Origin: Caulobacter sp. FWC2
GTDB lineage: Bacteria; Pseudomonadota; Alphaproteobacteria; Caulobacterales; Caulobacteraceae
Assembly: GCF_002742625.1 (NCBI RefSeq)
Contig: NZ_PEBF01000001.1
Coordinates: 1,798,001-1,862,000, forward strand
DNA: 64,000 nt
Direction: 5' to 3'
Position 1 is the first letter of the stretch. Each line of letters opens with the position of its first letter. This document shows, in pieces, positions 25,111-32,580 of this stretch. Both the position numbers and the translations under genes were made by a program. The notes under the pieces are model-generated. The model searched no databases. It was not told the origin of the DNA and saw only the letters and a list, made by a program, of their open reading frames with translations.

Positions 25111-27291
25111 ATGATCCCGGACGAACTGCCCGTGATGGACCTCGCCGACGCCTCGGCGGATGTCCTGACTGACCTTTATCGGCGGGTGCGCCGCCGCACC
25201 GAGGTCTTGGCCGCGCCGCTGTCGCCCGAGGACCAGTCGGCCCAGTCTATGCCCGACGCCAGCCCGACCAAGTGGCACCGGGGGCATACGACCTGGTTTT
25301 TCGAGACCTTCCTTCTGACGCCGTTCCTGCCCGGCTATGCGGTGCATGATCCGCGCTTCAACTACATCTTCAATTCGTACTACGAGGCGGTCGGCCCCAG
25401 GCAGCCAAGGCCGCAGCGCGGTCTGCTGACCCGGCCGTCGACCCAGGAGATCGGCGCCTATCGCGCCCACGTCGACGCGGCCATGGTCCGTTTGCTGGCC
25501 GGTCCGCTGACGCCCGAGATCCGCGAACGCCTGGAACTCGGCCTAAATCATGAGGAGCAGCATCAGGAGCTGATCCTGATGGACATCCTGCACCTGTTCG
25601 CCCAGTCGCCGCTGAATCCGGCCTACCAGCCCGGCGCCGCGACGCCGCGTCCGGATCCGGGGCCGCAGCGTTTCCACCGCTTCGCCGGCGGCCTGATCGA
25701 GATTGGGGCGCCTGACAACGAAAACGGCTCGGCGGGCTTTGCGTTCGACAACGAGCGGCCGCGGCACAAGACCTATGTCGCGCCTTTCCGCCTGTCCGAT
25801 CGTCTGGTGACCAATGGCGAGTGGCTGGCGTTCATCGAGGCCGGCGGCTACGGCCGCGCCGAGCTGTGGCTCTCCGAAGGCTGGGCCAAGGTCAATGAAG
25901 AGGGCTGGGAAGCTCCCGGCTACTGGCGACGCGACGAGGCGGGCGCCTGGACGACCATGACCCTGCGCGGCCGCCATCCGGTCGATCCCAACGTCCCCGT
26001 CGTCCATGTCAGCTATTACGAGGCGGCCGCCTATGCCGCCTGGGCGGGTCGTCGCCTGCCGACCGAGGCCGAATGGGAAGCCGCCGCGACGGCCACCGGC
26101 GCCCCGTCGACGCTGCGCCAGCTGTGCGGCGCGGCCTGGCAGTGGACCGCCAGCGCCTACAGCGCCTATCCGGGCTTCAAGCCGAGCCCGGGGGCGCTAG
26201 GCGAGTACAACGGCAAGTTCATGGTCAGCCAGATGGTGCTGCGCGGCGGCTGCGAGGCCACGCCCCCCGGCCACTCGCGCGCGACCTACCGCAACTTCTT
26301 CCACCCCGGCAGTCGCTGGATGTTCGGCGGTGTGCGCCTGGCCGATGACGACCGCCTGGTCGAGGTCAAGCCGGGCGACCGTTTCCTGGACGAAGTGGTC
26401 GCCGGCCTGTCGGCCACGCCTAAGACCCTTTCGGCCAAATACTTCTACGACGCCGAGGGCTCCCGCCTGTTCGAGGCGATCTGCGAGCTGCCGGAATACT
26501 ATCTGACCCGCACCGAGACGGCGCTGCTGCGCCAGATCGCGCCGGAACTGGCGGCCCGCATCCCCGACGGCGCGGTGCTGGTCGAGTTCGGCAGCGGGGC
26601 CAGCACCAAGACCCGCATCGTGCTGGACGCCGCGCCCCAGATCGCCGTCTACGCGCCCATCGACATCAGCCCGTCCGCCCTGGACGAAGCCGCGGCCAGC
26701 CTGCGCCAGGACTATCCGAACCTCGCCGTCGCCCCGCTGGTGGAAGACTTCACCAAGGCCATCCAACTGCCGGACGGCGCCAGGGGCCGCACGCCCGTCG
26801 GCTTCTTCCCCGGCTCGACGATCGGCAACTTCGCGCCCGACGAGGCCGAGGCGCTGCTGCGACAGGCCCGGGCGCTGCTGGGCGAGGGCTCGCTGTTCAT
26901 CGTCGGAGCCGATGTCGCCAAGGACCCGGCCGTTCTGATCCCGGCCTATGACGACGCCCAGGGCGTGACGGCGGCGTTCAACCGCAATGTCCTGGTCCAC
27001 ATCAATCGCGAGCTTGGCGGCAACTTCGATCCGGCCGCCTTCGCTCACAAGGCGGTGTGGAATGCGGAAGAGAGCCGTATGGAGATGCATCTGGAGAGCA
27101 CGCGCGACCAGATCGTCATGGTCGGCGACTACGGCTTCCGGTTCGCCGCCGGCGAGACCATCCACACCGAGAATTCATACAAGTACCCGTCGGAGGCCTT
27201 CGAGGGCATCGCCCGCCGCGCCGGCTGGACCGTGGCCCAACGGTGGATCAGCGAGGACCCGACCTTCGCGGTCTACGCGCTCACCGCCTGA
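25111..27291 (+). CDS. egtBD: Fused ergothioneine synthase: EgtB sulfoxide synthase plus EgtD histidine methyltransferase
   Basis: 726 residues in one frame. Residues 1-410 are EgtB: a DinB-like domain with the iron ligands in KWHRGHT (about 54) and NHEEQHQE (about 145-152), then an FGE-like domain (LVTNGEWLAFIEAGGY; GRRLPTEAEWEAAA). From about 420 to the end is EgtD (Methyltransf_33): KYFYDAEGSRLFEAI, the SAM site VEFGSGASTKTR and FFPGSTIGNF. EgtD trimethylates histidine to hercynine; EgtB joins it to a sulfur donor. OvoA also has three domains but a different methyltransferase, and the EgtD signature excludes it. Fungal Egt1 has the opposite order. No egtC or egtE is seen nearby. Confidence 0.92.
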   Translation: MIPDELPVMDLADASADVLTDLYRRVRRRTEVLAAPLSPEDQSAQSMPDASPTKWHRGHTTWFFETFLLTPFLPGYAVHDPRFNYIFNSYYEAVGPRQPRPQRGLLTRPSTQEIGAYRAHVDAAMVRLLAGPLTPEIRERLELGLNHEEQHQELILMDILHLFAQSPLNPAYQPGAATPRPDPGPQRFHRFAGGLIEIGAPDNENGSAGFAFDNERPRHKTYVAPFRLSDRLVTNGEWLAFIEAGGYGRAELWLSEGWAKVNEEGWEAPGYWRRDEAGAWTTMTLRGRHPVDPNVPVVHVSYYEAAAYAAWAGRRLPTEAEWEAAATATGAPSTLRQLCGAAWQWTASAYSAYPGFKPSPGALGEYNGKFMVSQMVLRGGCEATPPGHSRATYRNFFHPGSRWMFGGVRLADDDRLVEVKPGDRFLDEVVAGLSATPKTLSAKYFYDAEGSRLFEAICELPEYYLTRTETALLRQIAPELAARIPDGAVLVEFGSGASTKTRIVLDAAPQIAVYAPIDISPSALDEAAASLRQDYPNLAVAPLVEDFTKAIQLPDGARGRTPVGFFPGSTIGNFAPDEAEALLRQARALLGEGSLFIVGADVAKDPAVLIPAYDDAQGVTAAFNRNVLVHINRELGGNFDPAAFAHKAVWNAEESRMEMHLESTRDQIVMVGDYGFRFAAGETIHTENSYKYPSEAFEGIARRAGWTVAQRWISEDPTFAVYALTA

Positions 27292-27325
27292 TCGGGCGCG
27301 CCGGCTGATCTGACTGGACGACGAT

Positions 27326-27354
27326 GCGCCGGCTCCGAAACTCGGAGCCGGCGC
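27326..27354 (+). terminator. Strong hairpin after egtBD
   Basis: Perfect 13-bp stem (27326-27338 with 27342-27354) and an AAC loop, 35 bp past the egtBD stop. No T-run follows, so it may act as an RNA 3' end stabiliser or a weak terminator. Confidence 0.6.
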
Positions 27355-27365
27355 TGTCGGCATAC

Positions 27366-27398
27366 GAAAACGCGCCGGCTCCTGAGGGAACCGGCGCG
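27366..27398 (-). terminator. Terminator of the KGG stress-protein gene
   Basis: CGCGCCGGCTCC (27371-27382) pairs with GGAACCGGCGCG (27387-27398) apart from one mismatched position. On the minus strand it is followed by GTTTTC (27371-27366). It lies 25 bp past the stop of the leftward gene. Confidence 0.7.
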
Positions 27399-27422
27399 TC
27401 AAGGTCGTGGATAGATCGGCTT

Positions 27423-27629
27423 CTAAAGCGCGCGTTCGCCGGGGCGACCGCCGCGCGAAGAAGAACCGCCTTTTCGGCCGGCATTGGCCGCCAGATCACG
27501 GTCCTTGGCGAAGCTGCGCTTTTCACTGGGCACGCTAGCTCCGCCCTTCCTGGCGATCTCACGTCGGCGTTCCGGGTCCATGGCGGCGAAACCGCGACGG
27601 CCGCGGGGACGTTCGCTATCGGTGTCCAT
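27423..27629 (-). CDS. KGG-repeat small stress protein
   Basis: 68 residues, highly charged and hydrophilic, with GFAAMDPERRREIARKGG followed by a second KGG unit (AANAGRKGGSS). This is the stress-induced KGG-domain family (GsiB/con-10-like), thought to be a hydrophilin protecting cells in stationary phase or dry stress. Own terminator downstream; about 40 bp separates it from the next small gene upstream on the same strand. The role is inferred from the family. Confidence 0.85.
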   Translation of the reverse strand: MDTDSERPRGRRGFAAMDPERRREIARKGGASVPSEKRSFAKDRDLAANAGRKGGSSSRGGRPGERAL

Positions 27630-27669
27630 GTGGGGCTCCTAGTCTGGTCACTGGCGGTACGAACAAGGT

Positions 27670-27801
27670 TCAGGCGTCATAGGGACGGTCGTCCCCTGGA
27701 TCGACCGGCGGCGAGGTGGGGGGCTCCTCGACGGGGACGACCCCGGGCTCGTACTCGGGCGGTTTAGGCTCGGGCGGGGGCGGGGAGTCTGGGTCGGTCA
27801 C
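27670..27801 (-). CDS. Small proline-rich acidic protein
   Basis: 43 residues from GTG 27801, which has AGGAG 9 nt upstream; a GTG at 27858 would give 62 residues with a less typical N-terminus. Pro makes up over a third of the chain, mixed with Glu, Asp and Val (PDSPPPPEPKPPEYEP). It looks disordered. No family recognised. Co-oriented with the KGG stress gene, it may belong to the same stress group. Confidence 0.5.
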   Translation of the reverse strand: MTDPDSPPPPEPKPPEYEPGVVPVEEPPTSPPVDPGDDRPYDA

Positions 27802-27919
27802 TGGCGTCGTCTCCTGCGCGTTCCGGTAAAGTAACCAGCGAAGAGGCTTTCGGTTCACCGTGAGTTCGCACTAATTACGCCGCACAGGGACAAGCGCCCG
27901 TTTGAGGAGTCGTCGGAGA

Positions 27920-28588
27920 ATGCCTCGCAAGACCAAACACATGGTCGGTCGGGCCGCATCGCACTGGCGTCTAGCCGCTGCGCAGGGCGCCGGAATCGCT
28001 GTGTGGCTGACGGCGAAATATTTGGGCGCCCCGCATGCCGCGCACCTTCTTCTGGGCTGGGACGCCGCGGCCGCCGTCTATCTGCTGACGACGTGGACGC
28101 TTTTTCTCAAGGCCGACGAGGCCAAGGTGCGCTCGCGCGCCGCCCAGGAGGACGAGGGCGTGCCTGTGCTGCTGCTGATCGTCCTGGCCGCTATCGCCGC
28201 CAGTCTGTGGGCGGTGGTCGACGCCATGATCGCGGCCAAGCACGCCTCGGGCGACACGAAAGCCTTCGTGACCGCCTGCGCCGGCGTGACCCTGGTGCTG
28301 TCGTGGCTGGTGTTGCAGTCGGCCTTCGTCCTGCACTACGCCCATCGCAATTACGGCGATGGTTCCGGCAAGCCGGGTATCGAGTTCCCGGGCGAGCAAC
28401 CGACCGGCTACATGGACTTCGCCTATCTGGCCTTCAGCGTCGGCGCGACCTTCCAGGTGTCGGACAACAGCATCCTGACCTCGAAGCTGCGCAAGCTGGT
28501 GACCGCCCACGCGGCCGCCGCCTATTTCTACAACACCGCCATCCTGGCCCTGGGGATCAACATCATCGCCAGCCTGGTCGGAAGCTAG
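27920..28588 (+). CDS. DUF1345 membrane protein
   Basis: 222 residues from ATG 27920 with GAGGAG upstream. Five hydrophobic helices (about 20-40, 43-62, 80-100, 120-140, 195-215) and the DUF1345 pieces ALLTTWTLFLKADE-like (YLLTTWTLFLKADE), FVLHYAHRNYGD and a GYMDFAYLAFSVGATFQVSD segment near the C-terminus. DUF1345 proteins are inner-membrane proteins of unknown function. Its last 4 bp overlap the convergent EF-hand lipoprotein gene. Confidence 0.87.
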   Translation: MPRKTKHMVGRAASHWRLAAAQGAGIAVWLTAKYLGAPHAAHLLLGWDAAAAVYLLTTWTLFLKADEAKVRSRAAQEDEGVPVLLLIVLAAIAASLWAVVDAMIAAKHASGDTKAFVTACAGVTLVLSWLVLQSAFVLHYAHRNYGDGSGKPGIEFPGEQPTGYMDFAYLAFSVGATFQVSDNSILTSKLRKLVTAHAAAAYFYNTAILALGINIIASLVGS

Positions 28589-29391
28589 CCGCGACGACCG
28601 CCGCCCCCACCCGGACCGCCTGGCCTGCCGCCGCCGGGGCCGCCCATCTTGCCCTTGCCGCCGCCCGGGCCCGCGCCTGCGCGCAGGCCGCCCTGGACCG
28701 GCGTCTTGGGAAGCTCCGCCAGCGTCAGCAGGCCATCCTTGTTGGTGTCGAGCAGGGCAAAGCGCGTCCTGGCCGCCTTGGTCGCCTCGTCCTTGCTGAT
28801 GCGGCGATCGAAATTGCCGTCTGCCGCCATCACCGGCTCGGGCTCGGCGATCAGACCGAACAGCGACGCGCCCTGCAGGACGTTCGTACGCTGCGGACGT
28901 TGGCGGTGGCTCGGCGACATGTCGTCATCGCTCGGACCATCTTGCTGTCCCTCGGCCATGCCCAGGCCGCGCGGGCCGCGCCGCATCGCGCCGGGGGCCG
29001 CGCCGCCGATGATCTCGGGGGCGATACGCTGCTCGTAGGCCGCGACCTCGAAGCCGTCGATGACGCCGTTGTGGTCGGCGTCGACCACGCCGAAGAAGCG
29101 CAAGGAGTCGGCCACGAACTCATCGCGCGACAGGGCGCCGTCGTGATTGGCGTCGGCGCCGGCGAACCAGTCGGCGACGGGGTAGGGTGCGCCGGGTGGG
29201 GCGCGGAACGGCTCGCCGGCCGGGCTGATGAACAGCTGCGGGCCGGCCATGGGCGCGCCGCCGCCTTCACCGGGCGGACCGCCTCGTCCGCCGGGACCGC
29301 GATGACCCTCGGGGCCTTCCGGTGGCGCGCTGGCGCAGGCGGCCAGGGTGGCGGCGAGGGCGGCGGTCAGGCCAAGCGAGCGAAAGATCAT
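28585..29391 (-). CDS. EF-hand calcium-binding lipoprotein
   Basis: 268 residues. Signal peptide with lipobox LAAC (Cys19), then a Gly/Pro-rich linker and EF-hand loops DANHDGALSRDE (about 81), DADHNGVIDGFE (about 104), ADGNFDRRISKDE (about 193) and DTNKDGLLTLAE (about 216). The third loop is imperfect. The tail is a Gly/Pro/Arg-rich low-complexity stretch of about 35 residues. It lies 113 bp downstream of a histidine kinase gene in the same direction, suggesting a calcium-linked envelope function controlled by or feeding that system. No enzymatic domain is seen. Confidence 0.87.
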   Translation of the reverse strand: MIFRSLGLTAALAATLAACASAPPEGPEGHRGPGGRGGPPGEGGGAPMAGPQLFISPAGEPFRAPPGAPYPVADWFAGADANHDGALSRDEFVADSLRFFGVVDADHNGVIDGFEVAAYEQRIAPEIIGGAAPGAMRRGPRGLGMAEGQQDGPSDDDMSPSHRQRPQRTNVLQGASLFGLIAEPEPVMAADGNFDRRISKDEATKAARTRFALLDTNKDGLLTLAELPKTPVQGGLRAGAGPGGGKGKMGGPGGGRPGGPGGGGGRRG

Positions 29392-29504
29392 CCGGGAGTC
29401 TCCATCCAGCCAAGCTTTGAAGCCTGTTGGGATGTCCTGATGATGTCAGGCGCGCTCGCGGCCTTGCGCGGTCGTAACAAAGCCGTCCGTTTCGGCCGTA
29501 ATTG

Positions 29505-30926
29505 CTAGGCCGGAAGCCGCACGCTGGCGCGCAGGCCGCCGCCAGGGCGGTTGACCAGGATGACGTCGCCGCCGTGGGCGCGGGCCAGGGAGCGGACGAC
29601 CGCCAGGCCCAGGCCGTTGCCGCCCGTCTCGCGATTGCGCGAGGGCTCGCCGCGATAGAAGGGCTCGAACACCCGCTCCAATTCGCTGGCGGGGATGCCG
29701 GGGCCGTCGTCATCGACCTCGATGATCGCCATATTGTCCTCGGCATAGACCCGGCCACGCGCGCGCACGCCATATTTCAGGGCGTTCTCGACGAGGTTGG
29801 CGACCAGGCGCTTGAGCGCCACCGGATCGCCCTCGATCACGGTCTTTTCGGTTCGCTCGACGATGGCGTCGCCCCCCGTCTCGGCGGCCTCATCGATCAC
29901 GCTCTCCACCAGGGATGACAGCTCCAGCTTGGTGCGCTCGGCCGGACGCTGGGTGTCGCGCACGAAGCCCAGGGTGGCGGCGATCATCGCCTCCATCTGG
30001 TCGATGTCGGCGGCCAGCTTGGGCCGGATGTCGTCGGGCACGGCCTCGATGCGGAACTTCAGGCGGGTCAGGGGCGTGCGCAGGTCGTGGGCGATGGCCC
30101 CCACCATGGCGGTGCGGTCCTCGACATACCGGCGCAGGCGCTCCTGCATCATGTTGAAGGCGGTGGCGGCGGCGACCACCTCGCCCGAGCCGGAAATGCT
30201 CAGCGGCGGGGTGCGTGGGTCCTTGCCCAGACGCTCTGCGGCGTCGGCGAAGGCGGTGATCGGCTGGGCCAGGCGGCGGGCGAACAACCACGCCAGCGGC
30301 GTGACGGCGATCACCGACAGCAACAGGATCAGCAGCACGCGCTGCTGCCAGTTGTCGAAGCGGAACGTGGGCTTGGGTTCGACCACCAGCCAGCGGCCGT
30401 CGCTCTGGCGTACGCCGAGCTTGAAGTCGCCGAAGATCAGCGGCTCGTCGACACCCTTGCCGCGCGCGCCGGGGGGACTGCCGGGGACTCCGGGGCCGCC
30501 GCCCTCGCGGGCGAACGGCTCGCGGGCGCTGGGGCCACGAGGCGGCGCATCGGGCTTGGGCGGCGTCACCGGCGTTCGGCGCACGAAGAAGCGCGGGCCG
30601 TTGTCGATCTGCAGCTCGATGCGGTTGACCGGCACGTCGACCGCGCGGCTGATATCGGTCTTGAAGTCGATGCGGCGCGGGGTGTCCTGACCCATCGGGT
30701 GCAGGGTGACGCGCTGCTTGACGACCAGCAGGCGACCGTCGCGCGGCTGAACCGGCTGGCCGGTCTTCAGGGCGCGCGCGATCTCGCTGGACCGATAGAA
30801 CTCGGGCGGCGGCGGCGGCAGGGTGAAGATGACCGCGATCGCGATCAGCTGGGCCGCCACCAGGGTGACGATCACCAGCCCCAGGGCCTGGACGAACAGC
30901 GGCGCGCCGCGCCGGAAGAGGGTCAT
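29505..30926 (-). CDS. Sensor histidine kinase
   Basis: 473 residues. TM1 at about 13-35, a periplasmic region of about 145 residues containing a long Pro/Gly/Ala-rich disordered insert (about 125-155), TM2 at about 192-212, HAMP, dimerisation box AIAHDLRTPLTRLKFR (His about 276), N box VENALKYG (about 386), G1 DDDGPGIP and G2 GNGLGLAVV. This is an EnvZ-like kinase. Its start overlaps the response-regulator stop (ATGA), so regulator and kinase are co-translated. The signal is unknown; the neighbouring EF-hand lipoprotein is a candidate partner. Confidence 0.93.
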   Translation of the reverse strand: MTLFRRGAPLFVQALGLVIVTLVAAQLIAIAVIFTLPPPPPEFYRSSEIARALKTGQPVQPRDGRLLVVKQRVTLHPMGQDTPRRIDFKTDISRAVDVPVNRIELQIDNGPRFFVRRTPVTPPKPDAPPRGPSAREPFAREGGGPGVPGSPPGARGKGVDEPLIFGDFKLGVRQSDGRWLVVEPKPTFRFDNWQQRVLLILLLSVIAVTPLAWLFARRLAQPITAFADAAERLGKDPRTPPLSISGSGEVVAAATAFNMMQERLRRYVEDRTAMVGAIAHDLRTPLTRLKFRIEAVPDDIRPKLAADIDQMEAMIAATLGFVRDTQRPAERTKLELSSLVESVIDEAAETGGDAIVERTEKTVIEGDPVALKRLVANLVENALKYGVRARGRVYAEDNMAIIEVDDDGPGIPASELERVFEPFYRGEPSRNRETGGNGLGLAVVRSLARAHGGDVILVNRPGGGLRASVRLPA

Positions 30927-31687
30927 GGGGTGCGGACGACCTTGGCGGTGAACATGTAGCCTTCGCTGCGGATCGTGCGGATCAGCTCGCTGCCGCCGCC
31001 GTCGTCCAGCTTGCGGCGAAGCCGGCTGATCTGGACGTCTATGGCCCGGTCATAGGCGTCGCTGTCGCGGCCTCTAGCCAGGTCCAGCAGCTGGTCGCGG
31101 GTCAGGACGCGTTGAGGCCGCTCGACGAAGGCGCGCAGCAGCGAGAACTCGCCGCTGGACAGGTTGACCACCACCGACTGGGGCGAGCGCAGTTCGCGGC
31201 GGACCAGATCCAGGCGCCAGCCGGCGAACTCGCAGGCCGCGCCCATGGCGTCGTCGACGGCGCGCGGTTCCTGCCGGCGGCGCAGCACGGCGCGAACGCG
31301 GGCCAGCAGCTCGCGCGGATTGCAGGGCTTGGGCAGGTAGTCGTCGGCCCCGAGCTCCAGGCCGACGATGCGGTCGGTGTCCTCGCCCATGGCCGAGAGC
31401 ATGATGATCGCCGGGCCGTCGCTGTTCGACGACAGGCGGCGGCAGATGGCCAGGCCGTCCTCGCCGGGCAGCATGATGTCCAGCACGATCAGGTCGATGG
31501 GGCCGCGCGCCAGGACCTGCTCCATGGTTCGGGCGTCCTGGGCGGTCTCGACCACGTAGCCGTGCCGGGCCAGGAAGTCGGAGACGACGTCGCGGATGCC
31601 GGGATCGTCGTCAACGATGAGGATGCGCGGAGCCGCGCCACGCTGGGCGTCGGCGTCGCTCTGGGCGGTGCTTTGGACGTTTTCCAT
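30923..31687 (-). CDS. OmpR-family response regulator
   Basis: 254 residues. Receiver domain at about 22-135 with the acidic pair in VDDDPG, phosphoacceptor Asp in LIVLDIMLPGEDG (about 70), Thr/Ser position MLSAM and Lys in LPKPCNP (about 120). The C-terminal winged helix carries LTRDQLLDLARGRD and DVQISRLRRKL, RTIRSEGYMF. An extra 20-residue polar N-terminus precedes the receiver. Three direct GCGTGA repeats lie just upstream (31700-31729), consistent with autoregulation by an OmpR-type protein. Confidence 0.93.
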   Translation of the reverse strand: MENVQSTAQSDADAQRGAAPRILIVDDDPGIRDVVSDFLARHGYVVETAQDARTMEQVLARGPIDLIVLDIMLPGEDGLAICRRLSSNSDGPAIIMLSAMGEDTDRIVGLELGADDYLPKPCNPRELLARVRAVLRRRQEPRAVDDAMGAACEFAGWRLDLVRRELRSPQSVVVNLSSGEFSLLRAFVERPQRVLTRDQLLDLARGRDSDAYDRAIDVQISRLRRKLDDGGGSELIRTIRSEGYMFTAKVVRTP

Positions 31688-31699
31688 CAGAATTCCCTG

Positions 31700-31729
31700 T
31701 CACGCCCCCGTCACGCTTAGATTTCACGC
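31700..31729 (-). promoter_or_regulatory. Triple GCGTGA direct repeats upstream of the response regulator
   Basis: TCACGC occurs at 31700-31705, 31711-31716 and 31724-31729 (GCGTGA on the coding strand), spaced 11 and 13 bp, immediately before ATG 31687. Tandem sites about one helical turn apart are the usual binding pattern of OmpR/PhoB regulators. Confidence 0.5.
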
Positions 31730-31788
31730 CTGAAACAGCGGCGCAAACGGTCATGCGATCCAGTGTCGCACGGGCGGCGCGTCTTTCC

Positions 31789-32505
31789 TCAGCCCGGCGA
31801 ATGGTTCTTCGGCGTCTGATAGGCCTCGCCTTGCGCCGCCATCGCCGCCACCACGCGATCGCCGACGAACGGATTGTTGCGCCGCTCGGCCCCGAAGGTC
31901 GACATCGGCCCGTGGCCGGGCACGAACCGCACGTCCTCGCCCAATGGCCAGAGCTTCTGGGTGATCGCGTCGATCAGGTCCTGATGGTTGCCGCGCGGGA
32001 AGTCGGTGCGGCCGATCGAGCCCTGGAACAGCACGTCGCCGACCTGGGCGAACTTGGTCTCGCGATGGAAGAACACGACGTGGCCGGGCGTGTGGCCGGG
32101 GCAGTGGAAGACCTCGAACTGGGTCTCGCCCAGGGTGACGGTGTCGCCGTCGTCCAGCCAGCGGTCGGTGACGAAGATCCGCGCCTCGGGCATGCCGTAC
32201 ATTTCACCGGACTGCTGGATCTGGTCGATCCAGAACTGGTCGTCCTTGTGCGGGCCTTCGATCGGGACGCCGGTGCGGGCCTTCAGCTCGGCCGCGCCGC
32301 CGGCGTGGTCCATGTGGCCGTGGGTGATCCAGATCTTCTCGAGAGTCAGGCCCTTGTCGGCGATGGCCTTGAGCAGGCGGTCGACCTCGCCGCCGGGATC
32401 GATCACGGCGGCCTTCATCGTCTTGGTGCACCAGACGATCGTGCAGTTCTGCTGCAGCGGCGTGACCGGGGCGATCACGGCGGCGATGGGCATGCCCTGG
32501 GTCAT
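31789..32505 (-). CDS. Glyoxalase II-like MBL-fold hydrolase
   Basis: 238 residues from ATG 32505, with GGAGG 7 nt upstream. Metal motif THGHMDHAGG (about 63-72), His in CPGHTPGH (about 140), GDVLFQGSIGRTDFP (about 163) and a last His in VPGHGP (about 205). This is the YcbL/GloB-like branch, hydrolysing thioesters such as S-lactoylglutathione or related compounds. It is downstream of the amino-acid permease on the same strand, but a strong terminator separates them, so it is probably transcribed alone. Confidence 0.88.
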   Translation of the reverse strand: MTQGMPIAAVIAPVTPLQQNCTIVWCTKTMKAAVIDPGGEVDRLLKAIADKGLTLEKIWITHGHMDHAGGAAELKARTGVPIEGPHKDDQFWIDQIQQSGEMYGMPEARIFVTDRWLDDGDTVTLGETQFEVFHCPGHTPGHVVFFHRETKFAQVGDVLFQGSIGRTDFPRGNHQDLIDAITQKLWPLGEDVRFVPGHGPMSTFGAERRNNPFVGDRVVAAMAAQGEAYQTPKNHSPG

Positions 32506-32515
32506 AGAGGCGACC

Positions 32516-32551
32516 TCCAAAAGAAAAGGGCGGGAGCCGAAGCGCCCGCCC
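32516..32551 (-). terminator. Rho-independent terminator of the amino-acid permease
   Basis: GGGCGGG (32528-32534) and CCCGCCC (32545-32551) form a stem with a 10-nt loop; on the minus strand the run TTTTCTTTTGG follows. It sits 30 bp after the permease stop and just before the MBL hydrolase start. Confidence 0.88.
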
Positions 32552-32580
32552 TCTCTGACCTAAGGCCTAACAGCCGAAGA

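Noticed and set aside
24806..25114. A 102-codon frame in the gap before egtBD
   Set aside because: No family resemblance, Shine-Dalgarno absent in a convincing place, and it runs through three inverted repeats.
25111..27291. OvoA (ovothiol synthase) for the three-domain protein
   Set aside because: OvoA has a different C-terminal methyltransferase; the KYFYDAEGSRLFEAI and VEFGSGASTKTR motifs are EgtD.
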